Position numbers and translations under genes: made by a program
Source: Burkholderia sp. 4M9327F10
GTDB taxonomy: Bacteria > Pseudomonadota > Gammaproteobacteria > Burkholderiales > Burkholderiaceae
Length of the DNA: 40,981 nucleotides
Direction: 5' to 3'
Assembly (NCBI RefSeq): GCF_005503145.1
Contig: NZ_SCNV01000068.1
Span: 1 to 40,981, forward strand
Notes under the pieces: generated by a model
Database searches by the model: none
What the model saw: the letters and a program-made list of their open reading frames with translations, nothing else
What the model was told of the DNA's origin: nothing
Part shown: positions 33,778 through 40,981 of the stretch, in pieces
How the letters are laid out: each line of letters begins with the position of its first letter
Position numbering within the stretch: the stretch's first letter is position 1

Positions 33778-35805
33778 TCAGGACTTGCCTTGGGTCCCGA
33801 CGAGTTCCATAGAGCGCAGTTTGAACGATCTCAGGCGATTGTCAGCATCGATCTGCGGGACGAAAGGAACGTGCTCGTCAACTGTCAAATTGACCTTGAA
33901 AGGCTGCACTGTTGGGTAGGCTTGGCAGGTCAAAGGCAACGTGACCACCCATATCCCAGCATTGTCAAGCGAGAGCGTCTGGTCCAGGCAACCGGGGCTA
34001 GTCAAATGAAGCAAGGCTTGCTTCGGGGCAATGCCCTTAACAAGCTCGACCGGCACCTCGAACGTCATCCGCAGGACGTTCTCGTTTGAGCGCCTGAGCA
34101 TTACCGCCGCATCTACGCCTACCCACGCGTCCCGGTTGCTTTCTCTCTGGAATATACCTCGTCGGTGCGCATAGTCCTCACGCGCAAAATCAATAGCGCT
34201 CGATAGGTTTGCTGGATTGCTGTCTTCCGGTGTGAATGGGGGATAAGGTTGGACGGTGTCCAGCTTGTATAACGCTCCACCATCTATCTTTAGCAGCGTC
34301 TGGTACGCAGATCTGTCGAGTACTGCATGAATCGACGACTGGTCTATCCCCTCGGCATACATGTCCGTGACGAAATATTTATTCCCAAGCTCATTGATTT
34401 TGGAGACAGGCCAGTGGTCAATATTCATGAACTGACGCTGCGAAAACAGCGCAACCACCGGTGCCTGCCACCAACCCGAGCCAAAAATCGTGGCGTCCTG
34501 CGGAAGTGCTCGCACCTTGTCGGCGACCCGATACATATCCAACGCGTAGCCCGGTGACTGAGGGGGATGCGCAACCGATTCACCGCTGCGGACGAGTTGC
34601 AGTTGGCATACGATAACGGGAATCAGCGCCAGCAACATCGCCGCGCGCGCACCTTTCGCTCTGGTGACCGAAGCCTCGGAACCCTCTGACGGACGCCGCC
34701 ATGCCGCGGCAAGCACTGCGACGATCAGGCACTGCAGCAACAGGAAGCCGTCGAGGATACGGCGCAGCCACGTCATCGCCGTCGGGCTCATGAACAGCCA
34801 CCAATAGAAATAGAGGCCGGTCACTGCGACGAGCGTCCACAGAACCAGACGCGCATTGGCGCTCCTTCTGCGGTCGCGCGCCAGGATGACACCAACGACG
34901 ATCGGCACGACGATACCGATCGCAAGCCACGGGGCCGCTACACCCGTCAGGTCGGCAAGAATGGATAGGTGATGTACACCCTTCCTCAGGAATCCTTCTG
35001 CTGCATCCGTTCGATTCGCTCCGGACTGTGCACGAATCTGAGCCAATTGAAACCGCCACCAGTGGACATAGTCACGGACACTGCCTACCTCGACCAGCCG
35101 AAAGACTTCCCAAGCGACAACGGGCATTGTGAAGCCGGCGCACAGAAGCCCTAAACGCCGAAACTTGTTGGGTTGCGCAAGCAATGTGCAACCAAGGACA
35201 ACCATCGCCGGAGCAACGCAAACAAGCGCTACGACCTTCGTAAGATAAGCCATCCCGAACAACAGCCCAACAGAAAACAGTCTCGCGTGGCTAAGGTTCT
35301 TGTGCGATTCGGCTGAGGCCAGAACGGCAAGCGCCGCAAGGAACCAGACCATCACCGGTACCTCGCCATAGCCGTTCATCGAATATTCGACAAATCCGGG
35401 TGTCGCCACGCAGACCATCACCCCAAACAGCGCGAGCCACAGCGGCGCACCGACACGACGGAGCAGAACCACCATCACGCAAACCAGCGCCGCGATATAG
35501 ACAAGGTTGACGACCTGACTCGTGAACGGCGTGATCCCGCCCAGCCAGAACGCAATGGCGGCAGGCAAGATAAATGGCCCGTCGGTCTGCGCGGGAAACG
35601 GGAAGAACCGATCGTAGAAGAATCCGTAACCGTGGCCGTGCAGGAACGACGCAGCGGTATTGAGATTCATCGCGCCATCGAAGCTCGGCGGCGCGACGAT
35701 CGCGTATCGCACCAAACCGAGGAAGGTCCACGCGATGATCCCGCTAAACAGCACGCTTGCCACAATCGCGACGACCGACGCCTTCGCTCGATTCGATGCA
35801 TCCAT
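33778..35805 (-). CDS. GT-C-like polytopic glycosyltransferase
   Basis: 675-aa membrane protein with about 12 predicted helices (to roughly residue 430) and a ~240-residue extracytoplasmic C-terminal domain. The first loop has VAPPSFDGAMNLNTAASFLH and later DRFFPFPAQTDGPFILPAAI, acidic loop residues as in GT-C/PMT-type enzymes that take sugars from polyprenyl phosphate. The helical core has MNGYGEVPVMVWFLAALAVL. From its N-terminus the frame extends to 35904, but MDASNRAKASVVAIVASVLF at 35805 gives a proper cytoplasmic start. It lies 228 bp downstream of the DPM1-like GT2 gene, a plausible donor-synthase partner. Exact sugar and target unknown; assignment by topology. Confidence 0.75.
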   Translation of the reverse strand: MDASNRAKASVVAIVASVLFSGIIAWTFLGLVRYAIVAPPSFDGAMNLNTAASFLHGHGYGFFYDRFFPFPAQTDGPFILPAAIAFWLGGITPFTSQVVNLVYIAALVCVMVVLLRRVGAPLWLALFGVMVCVATPGFVEYSMNGYGEVPVMVWFLAALAVLASAESHKNLSHARLFSVGLLFGMAYLTKVVALVCVAPAMVVLGCTLLAQPNKFRRLGLLCAGFTMPVVAWEVFRLVEVGSVRDYVHWWRFQLAQIRAQSGANRTDAAEGFLRKGVHHLSILADLTGVAAPWLAIGIVVPIVVGVILARDRRRSANARLVLWTLVAVTGLYFYWWLFMSPTAMTWLRRILDGFLLLQCLIVAVLAAAWRRPSEGSEASVTRAKGARAAMLLALIPVIVCQLQLVRSGESVAHPPQSPGYALDMYRVADKVRALPQDATIFGSGWWQAPVVALFSQRQFMNIDHWPVSKINELGNKYFVTDMYAEGIDQSSIHAVLDRSAYQTLLKIDGGALYKLDTVQPYPPFTPEDSNPANLSSAIDFAREDYAHRRGIFQRESNRDAWVGVDAAVMLRRSNENVLRMTFEVPVELVKGIAPKQALLHLTSPGCLDQTLSLDNAGIWVVTLPLTCQAYPTVQPFKVNLTVDEHVPFVPQIDADNRLRSFKLRSMELVGTQGKS

Positions 35806-36033
35806 GTGAGTATTGATTGGGTGAATGGTGGCGCTGCGGAACCGCGAGAAAAGCGGCAGCGCCTCGAACCCGAAACATCGGGACCCAGCGCTTGGCCGCC
35901 TCAAAATTCACTGACGCCTACCAACGGACATCGCGCCAGATCGGTTATCCGTTCCGTCAAACGCTCTGTTATCGAACGGCCGCGATGAATCCAGTAGCTG
36001 GGACTACATCGAAGCGAGGAAATTTCGACCCCG
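35806..36033. other. Intergenic region, nothing recognised
   Basis: 228 bp between two minus-strand genes. No credible reading frame, terminator or strong promoter was found by eye. It is long for co-transcribed genes, so the GT-C-like gene may have its own promoter. Confidence 0.4.
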
Positions 36034-36969
36034 TCACCGGCGCAATGTGGAGGATGGTCCAGGGACCGACAGGTAGGCGAAGCGTTTAGCCTCAAGTCGG
36101 CCTTTGGTCACTGTATCGAGCACAAGTCCGCACACGAGGAATAGAAACCCAAGCAATGCCAGTGCGACGCAAAGCAGCGCGGTGGGCATGCGTGGTACCA
36201 ATCCGGTCTTCATATAGGTTTCGAAGATTGGAACGGCCAGCACGACCGACAACAGCAGACTCGCGGCGAAACAGATGGAAAAGAAGGCCAAGGGGCGCTC
36301 AAGCTTAAACAGCTTGAGAATGGTCATCAAAATCCTGAAGCCATCGCGGTAAGTATTGAGCTTGCTGACGGAGCCTTCTGGTCGACTTCCGTAGTGAGTG
36401 TCTACCTCAGCCACGGGCATGCGCAACTCAAGCGCATGTACGGCGAGTTCGGTTTCGGTTTCGAAGCCTTCGGCGTGCGCCGGAAACGACTTTACGTAGC
36501 GGCGAGAAAAGATGCGATATCCAGACAGCATGTCCTTGAACGTACGGCCAAAGATCGACGCTGCGAAGCCCGTCAACATGACATTACCCAGCCGATGGCC
36601 AGTCCGGTAGGCTGCAACTTCGTCAGAAACACGGCAACCCACTACCATGTCGAGGCCATCATTGACCAGCGTCTCAATCAACTGCGGTGCGACACTCGCG
36701 TCATACGTGTTGTCTCCGTCGACCATCACGTAAACATCGGCGTCTACATCTCCGAACATTCGGCGAATAACGTTGCCTTTGCCCTGCAGAGCAACTCGCC
36801 GAACCTGGGCACCAGCCGCCAACGCGACCTCTGCGGTGCCGTCAGTTGAGTTGTTATCGAACACGTATATTCGGGCGTTCGGCAGGTACTGCCGAAAGTC
36901 CGCAACAACCTGCGCGATGGTGCTCGCTTCGTTATAGCACGGCAAGATGACCGCAACATCGTGATCCAC
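36034..36969 (-). CDS. DPM1/GtrB-like family 2 glycosyltransferase with C-terminal membrane helices
   Basis: Likely polyprenyl-phosphate sugar synthase: transfers a sugar from a nucleotide donor to undecaprenyl phosphate on the cytoplasmic face. Core motifs are VAVILPCYNEASTIAQVVAD, YVFDNNSTDGTAEVA, VYVMVDGDNTYDA (DxD) and MLSGYRIFSRRYVKSFP, then GFETETELAVHALELRM, followed by two predicted C-terminal helices (about 230-290). I chose the GTG at 36969 because GAGGG sits 5 bases upstream and family proteins start shortly before the VAVILPCYNEA strand, giving 311 aa. The frame is open to a GTG at 37149, which would add 60 residues of less gene-like composition. A downstream GT-C-like gene is a natural partner. 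Confidence 0.85.
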   Translation of the reverse strand: MDHDVAVILPCYNEASTIAQVVADFRQYLPNARIYVFDNNSTDGTAEVALAAGAQVRRVALQGKGNVIRRMFGDVDADVYVMVDGDNTYDASVAPQLIETLVNDGLDMVVGCRVSDEVAAYRTGHRLGNVMLTGFAASIFGRTFKDMLSGYRIFSRRYVKSFPAHAEGFETETELAVHALELRMPVAEVDTHYGSRPEGSVSKLNTYRDGFRILMTILKLFKLERPLAFFSICFAASLLLSVVLAVPIFETYMKTGLVPRMPTALLCVALALLGFLFLVCGLVLDTVTKGRLEAKRFAYLSVPGPSSTLRR

Positions 36970-37576
36970 TTCGTCCCTCTGTCTATCGATTGGTGTCGCT
37001 GGGGGCAACAGATTTCGCTCACGGTATCGCCGAGCAGCGGCCACCCAAACACGGTTAAACGTTCGAAAGCCGACATCATACCTGCCCCGACGATTGAAAT
37101 GCTCGGCGAACAGCGAGAATGATGCGGATTCAGGCAAAAAAACAACCACTTACCAACTCGACGAAACCCCCAAGCACCCACTGGCGACGCATATTCCAAC
37201 GCCCAGAATAGAAACGCCGCGACGCGTATCTCACCGCAGAAATGATTCGCCTAATGGGCAGCCCGCTACAACCAGTGAGCGGCCTGGAAAACTCAGATAT
37301 TTGATGAATAAAAAGCAAATTCGCAAAAGTCAAGAGTCGCTTTATCGACATAGGTTAATCAGCGTTAAATCAACCCTCAATCCACGCTGTCCTCCGTAAG
37401 CACCGGCGCCGTAAATTACGAAATCGTGACCAGCCTACGGAATCCAAGGGACACGAAAGGCGGCTTTTGACTTCGCTATAATCGCAACCTGCGACCCGCG
37501 AGGGAACAGCCCCGGGAACCCTCCGACACCGTGAGCCATCGCCCCGGCTGGCATACGTAGCCGATTTCGAAAGTTG
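36970..37576. other. Divergent AT-richer intergenic region with promoter
   Basis: About 600 bp between the GtrB-like gene (minus) and the sulfotransferase gene (plus). A consensus TATAAT at 37477-37482 lies about 95 bases before the sulfotransferase start, with only a weak -35 (CGAAAG-like) at 17 bp; a TTGACT overlaps too close to serve as its -35. The minus-strand frame of the GtrB-like gene continues to 37149. No other gene is recognisable. Base composition drops toward A+T here compared with the left part of the window. Confidence 0.4.
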
Positions 37577-38431
37577 ATGAAAATACGCCCAGTTGTCGTT
37601 CATTACCACCTCTTCAAAAACGCTGGCACCACGGTGGACAGCATTCTGAATCGGAAATTTCCCGGGGAAACTCACGGCCACATCGAGGGCCCGTATCCCT
37701 GGTCCGTAGTGAGTCCGGATGATATCCTGGCATATGCACTCGGCAACCCGGCGCTCCGAGCGATCTCCAGTCATCAGGCACGATTGCCGTTGCCGCAGCA
37801 TCCCGACGTGCTCTTCCTGCCAATCCTGTTTCTTCGTCACCCTATCGACCGCTTTGCGTCCGTCTACGATTTCGAGCGGCGGCAGCCCGCAGACAGCGCG
37901 AGCCCAAGTGTCGCTATTGCCCGCAACGGCGGACTGGCCGCGTTTGCCAACTGGGCCGTGGAGCGCGAATCGACTGCGGTTTGCCGCAACTTTCAGGTGG
38001 CGCACCTAGCCAGTACCCAACTCGACATGCGCAAGGCGCGCAGTACGCATGTCGACTATCTTCAGGCCTTGGCTCACTTAAGAAGCCTTCCATTCTTCGG
38101 GTTAGTCGAGTCGTTCGAGGAATCCATGAAGGGGCTGCAAGACTTTCTGCGGCCTCATATCGGCGAACTCAACCTTGAATTTACGATCCAGAACGGCAGC
38201 CCGGGACGCAAAGCGACGTTAGAGGAGCGCCTCGAGCATATAGAAAGCGAACTCGGAGCTTCGCTTTATCGTGAATTGCTTGAGCGCAATGCACTCGACA
38301 TGCTGCTCTATCGCGAAGCACAGCAACTGTTCGCGATGATCCGAGGCAGACAGCAAGCATCGACGCAACCATCGGGGACACCCAAATCCGCTTGGGGGCG
38401 AATTCTCCAGAGAATTCAACCCAGTCGATAA
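37577..38431 (+). CDS. Sulfotransferase-family protein
   Basis: 284-aa protein with both PAPS-binding signatures of the sulfotransferase superfamily: the 5'-phosphosulfate loop VVVHYHLFKNAGTTVDSIL (K14, T18, T19), and the 3'-phosphate strand/helix ILFLRHPIDRFASVYDF (R87, S95). The H-x-x-x-K-N-A-G-T-T form is typical of the Sulfotransfer_2 type that modifies carbohydrates. The C-terminal third is helical with an RLEHIESELG stretch. Start is the ATG at 37577, one codon after a TTG. It stands between a GtrB-like gene and an O-acyltransferase gene, suggesting glycan sulfation (inference); such proteins can also be inactive or act on other acceptors. Confidence 0.8.
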   Translation: MKIRPVVVHYHLFKNAGTTVDSILNRKFPGETHGHIEGPYPWSVVSPDDILAYALGNPALRAISSHQARLPLPQHPDVLFLPILFLRHPIDRFASVYDFERRQPADSASPSVAIARNGGLAAFANWAVERESTAVCRNFQVAHLASTQLDMRKARSTHVDYLQALAHLRSLPFFGLVESFEESMKGLQDFLRPHIGELNLEFTIQNGSPGRKATLEERLEHIESELGASLYRELLERNALDMLLYREAQQLFAMIRGRQQASTQPSGTPKSAWGRILQRIQPSR

Positions 38432-38628
38432 AGGCAACCACACCGGAAAGATTCGGCGGCGGCCGCACGCTTGCTGCTGACGAGCGGCAAAGAAACAACA
38501 GGTTCGAGTTCGAGCCCGCCAAACAACGCGCTTTATTGCCAGACGAGCTGCGTCGAGAGTCGCGAGCGCGCAGCCCGGAAATAAGACACTCCCCGCACGG
38601 GATAAGGCTTCCATCCCTTCACGCAAAT

Positions 38629-38668
38629 TCCGCGGTAAGAGATTACGCACCTCCGCGTAAGACATTAC
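38629..38668 (+). repeat. Two imperfect tandem copies of a ~17-bp motif
   Basis: TCCGCGGTAAGAGATTAC (38629-38646) and TCCGCGTAAGACATTAC (38652-38668) differ by one inserted G and one substitution; start-to-start spacing is 23 bp, about two helical turns. Same-face spacing of direct repeats suits a tandem regulator site. No regulator can be named. Confidence 0.45.
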
Positions 38669-38741
38669 AAATCACAAGAAAGGAATTCGGCTAGAAATCG
38701 CCAGCTCAGATGTGGGACAAGCTGCTTGCTACGACATTGGC

Positions 38742-38796
38742 ATGTGTGTAGCCTATGCACAACCATGTAAGTTTTATTTCCATTCCTTACACACAT
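38742..38796. promoter_or_regulatory. Separated 9-bp inverted repeat before the acyltransferase promoter
   Basis: ATGTGTGTA (38742-38750) and TACACACAT (38788-38796) are perfect inverted copies with a 37-base AT-rich spacer, ending just before the candidate TACAAT -10. Could be paired operator half-sites or a large cruciform; chance is possible in AT-rich DNA. Confidence 0.35.
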
Positions 38797-38827
38797 CCTA
38801 CAATTTTCCCAGTGTGACATCGGCCAA

Positions 38828-40396
38828 ATGCCCCCTCTCCCTGTCTATCCTGCGTCGACTCATCTGAAGGCGTGGCCAGCGCTGATCTCGTCGAAATATT
38901 CGAAAAGTCGCTCCCTCAGAGAGGTAATTGAAAGCCACGAAAATAACTACACTTTAATTCGCGCATTTCTGGCGGCCAGTGTTATCTATTTTCACTCCTT
39001 TCACTTGGTTAAGGCAGATGGTTATGCAGATCATCTGAGCGGGGCGCTTTCTCCGATTACCCAAGTAGGCGGTCTGGCGGTGCAGGCGTTTTTTTTCCTC
39101 AGCGGACTGTTCGTGACGCAAAGCTTCTGTCGCGACCCGAGTATTCGTAATTTCATCATTAAACGAGTCTTGCGCATTTGGCCAGGATATTTTGTATGCC
39201 TTGCAATCACAGCTTTACTTTGCGTTGCGGCATCCACGCATGGAAAATTTCTTCATTATTTGGTCTTTGACGGATTTTATAAATATATATTGAGCAATTC
39301 AATTTTCCATTTCACCTGGGAAATTAATGGAATTTTCACCACACATCAAGACGCGACCATCAATGGCTCAATTCACACACTTCCGCTTGAAGCCAAGATG
39401 TATGTTGTACTCGGATGTATGGGCTTGCTCGGGATGCTTTCCAAGGCGTACCGCATCGTATTGGCTGGGTTCGCTCTTATAGCACTAGCCTTCGTGCCGG
39501 CTGCTTTGAATTCCCTGCCAATCAACCTTTTCGATGAGCCGTATAGCCGCGCGGCGGGCGTAATGTTCCTGGCTGGCGTGATCACCTTCGGCGCGGCCAA
39601 TTGGATCAAACCGCGTCTCTGGCAGGGTGCAGCTTTCGCTATTCTAACAGCCATCACATCGAGCTTTCTTCATCTCATTTGCTTCTATTTGGCCGTCATC
39701 TGGGTTTTGCTGTACCTAGGACAAATGTCGTCATTGGCGAAGTTCGTGCGCCCACGCCAGGATCTGAGTTACGGAATCTATCTGTACGGATTTCCATGTC
39801 AGCAGATGGTACTTTCGACAACGACACCGCATTTAAATCCGTATGCGCTAACCGTTGCGTCGCTGGCCCTAGCCTCGATCTTGGCTGCCGCGAGTTGGAG
39901 GTTCATTGAGGAGCCTGCCATCGCTCTAGGAAAGACTCTGTCGAAAGTAAAGTTCACCGTATTGAGAACGCCACGTCTAAAAATACAGTTACCGACGGCC
40001 CGCGAGACGCGAGTGAGCATTGGAATCGCGTTCTTGCTGCTGGCGTGCATAGCAATGAAATTTGTCGCCGAGACGTACGATTTAGTACCAGTTGTTCCAA
40101 TGCAGACCCATCTCGTCGACTTTGGACCGAAACAAAGCAAAGCAGGCAATCCTATCAATCCCCAGCCAGATGGAAGTTCGGCCATCTGGATAAAGCTTGA
40201 CTCAACGCCAAGCGCAGACACGATGATTGTTTTTGCAGGCAGACAGATACAGACGCAGATCGATTCCGGGTTTGCAACTGGAACGGTTGACGCCGATTTG
40301 TTGAAGCATGCGGGCGACAAGTCCCTGTTCCTTGAATATAGGACCGCCGACCAGATACAGCGCTCGAATGTACAAACCCTGCACGTCGTTCGGTGA
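38828..40396 (+). CDS. Acyltransferase-3 family O-acyltransferase with C-terminal extracytoplasmic domain
   Basis: Membrane O-acetylase-like protein (OafA/WbbA type) that would move an acetyl group across the membrane onto a surface polysaccharide. The 522-aa product has about 10 helices. The catalytic-type R-x10-H pair is R45/H56 (NYTLIRAFLAASVIYFHSF); next come FFFLSGLFVTQSFCRDPS and IIKRVLRIWPGYFVCL, and a typical SLEAKMYVVLG-like segment (LPLEAKMYVVLG). After the last helix there is a ~110-residue soluble extension (HLVDFGPKQSKAGNPINPQP ... LHVVR), predicted beta-rich and outside the family core. The gene is AT-rich compared with the rest of the window, as often seen in O-antigen modification genes. 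Confidence 0.9.
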   Translation: MPPLPVYPASTHLKAWPALISSKYSKSRSLREVIESHENNYTLIRAFLAASVIYFHSFHLVKADGYADHLSGALSPITQVGGLAVQAFFFLSGLFVTQSFCRDPSIRNFIIKRVLRIWPGYFVCLAITALLCVAASTHGKFLHYLVFDGFYKYILSNSIFHFTWEINGIFTTHQDATINGSIHTLPLEAKMYVVLGCMGLLGMLSKAYRIVLAGFALIALAFVPAALNSLPINLFDEPYSRAAGVMFLAGVITFGAANWIKPRLWQGAAFAILTAITSSFLHLICFYLAVIWVLLYLGQMSSLAKFVRPRQDLSYGIYLYGFPCQQMVLSTTTPHLNPYALTVASLALASILAAASWRFIEEPAIALGKTLSKVKFTVLRTPRLKIQLPTARETRVSIGIAFLLLACIAMKFVAETYDLVPVVPMQTHLVDFGPKQSKAGNPINPQPDGSSAIWIKLDSTPSADTMIVFAGRQIQTQIDSGFATGTVDADLLKHAGDKSLFLEYRTADQIQRSNVQTLHVVR

Positions 40397-40726
40397 TGCT
40401 GGACCGGCGAGGAATCCACGCGGGGCCCCAAAAGGCGCTGGGCGGACCAGAGGTATGCAGCCCAAACTTCGCTGTGCGCGTTGATATAGCAGGGTTTGCA
40501 TTCATGGCGGGAACTGTGCGCAAGTTTCTTTGGGAGCGCGACAAACCTCCGGTGACGAGGTACGCTGCCGGCTGGCCTCTTGAGCGCACTAATCTAGTAC
40601 GACGATTTCTTTTTTCGCTGACAGGTGGTCACACCCGAGATTTTCGGACACAATCAATGCCGTTTTTACAAGGCGGGACTCCCAGCCTCAATCACGCGCC
40701 GCGTTCGCCAGCATGGTTCACCAACA
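40397..40726. other. 330-bp intergenic region with no clear gene
   Basis: A plus-strand frame of 113 codons (40393-40734) runs through here, but it lacks a start with a ribosome-binding site, overlaps the next gene and shows no family feature, so it is not called. The region could hold decayed coding sequence or the promoter for the small gene at 40727. Confidence 0.4.
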
Positions 40727-40942
40727 ATGAATGATACATACGAGACCCCTTCGCCAAATGCAGAGCTGCAAGCAAGGGCAGAAATCGCTCCAAACTCTGT
40801 CCGCCGGATGGCGAAATTAGCCTCGCCGTTGCTAATAGCCACTATTATCCTCGTCGCCTTCAACTCAATAGTCGGGCCTGCAAAATTCAGTTTGCCTGAC
40901 GCACGACGCCGATCGGGCATTTTGTCGGCGCAGGAAGGTTAG
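40727..40942 (+). CDS. Small single-pass membrane protein, possibly truncated
   Basis: 71-aa product beginning MNDTYETPSPNAELQARAEI, with one strongly hydrophobic helix (LASPLLIATIILVAFNSIVG, about residues 31-50), then a polar tail ending in GILSAQEG. The N-terminus would be cytoplasmic and the C-terminus periplasmic. No family recognised. The tail stops soon after the helix, as would be expected if a frameshift had cut a larger anchored protein, but only 39 bases of the window remain, so this cannot be judged. A strong hairpin follows the stop. No convincing ribosome-binding site. Confidence 0.45.
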   Translation: MNDTYETPSPNAELQARAEIAPNSVRRMAKLASPLLIATIILVAFNSIVGPAKFSLPDARRRSGILSAQEG

Positions 40943-40951
40943 GCCGCCGGA

Positions 40952-40977
40952 AGCGTCCGCTGCGCAAGCAGCGGATG
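40952..40977 (+). terminator. Stable GCAA-tetraloop hairpin after the last gene
   Basis: GCGTCCGCTGC (40952-40962) pairs with GCAGCGGATGC (40967-40977) with a single G-U-type mismatch, closing a GCAA (GNRA) tetraloop: an 11-bp, very stable stem beginning 10 bases after the stop codon. The window ends 4 bases later, so a U-tract cannot be checked. Confidence 0.5.
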
Positions 40978-40981
40978 CGAC

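Larger units (their letters stand above)
38432..38827. other. 396-bp intergenic region upstream of the acyltransferase
   Basis: No credible gene. The left part is GC-rich and the right part (38690-38827) is AT-rich. It contains a short tandem repeat and a 9-bp inverted repeat (separate entries), and a TACAAT hexamer at 38799-38804, 24 bases before the acyltransferase ATG, which could be a -10 with a weak -35 (TTTCCA-like). Confidence 0.4.

Noticed and set aside
40393..40734. Plus-strand frame of 113 codons before the last gene
   Set aside because: Overlaps the next gene, lacks a ribosome-binding site and any recognisable family feature.

Overview
The window looks like a chromosomal segment of a Burkholderia sensu lato species, most likely Paraburkholderia. 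This rests on the high G+C and strong GC3 of most genes, the urease order ureABC-ureEFG, the lipid A/inner-core set waaA-kdoO-waaC-manB, a Burkholderia-type trimeric porin, and an O-antigen gene order resembling wbiG-wbiH-wbiI (wbpK-wbpL-wbpM in Pseudomonas). No tRNA, rRNA, CRISPR array, insertion sequence or phage gene was recognised.

Layout. 0.1-0.9 kb: a periplasmic amino-acid binding protein. 1.1-5.5 kb: a tight urease operon (ureA, B, C, E, F, G) with no ureD inside the window. 5.6-10.6 kb, minus strand: Kdo transferase, Kdo hydroxylase, heptosyltransferase I and phosphomannomutase/phosphoglucomutase, with a clear terminator between the last two. 10.8-15.3 kb, plus strand: flippase, GT2, GT4 and galE. 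15.4-20.9 kb: porin, an orphan response regulator, a LysR regulator, a GNAT protein and several small proteins. 21.2-25.3 kb: a GT4, a lipoprotein, a GtrA-like flippase and a GT-C-like membrane protein. 25.4-27.5 kb: a chemoreceptor with a sigma-28 -10 element, and a secreted protein. 27.7-40.9 kb: a polyprenyl-phosphate sugar-1-phosphate transferase, then on the minus strand WbpM-like, WbpL-like and WbpK-like proteins, a GT2, a GT-C-like protein and a DPM1/GtrB-like GT2, followed on the plus strand by a sulfotransferase, an O-acyltransferase and a small membrane protein near the right edge. The last part (about 37-41 kb) is visibly richer in A+T than the rest.

How it fits together. Most of the window builds the cell surface. 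WaaA, KdoO and WaaC make and hydroxylate the Kdo-heptose inner core. ManB and GalE supply sugar precursors. Two WecA/WbpL-type enzymes could start lipid-linked glycans, the GT2/GT4 enzymes extend them and the Wzx-type protein exports them. A second, periplasmic decoration route can be assembled from a GtrB-like synthase, a GtrA-like flippase and two GT-C-like proteins, with O-acylation and possibly sulfation as extra modifications. No recognisable Wzy polymerase, Wzz regulator or WaaL ligase is present, so the pathway must be completed elsewhere.

Nothing here is proved to be a new system. The best leads are the scattered periplasmic glycosylation set, the sulfotransferase next to an acyltransferase carrying an extra C-terminal domain, the second initiating transferase, and the ureD-less start of the urease operon.
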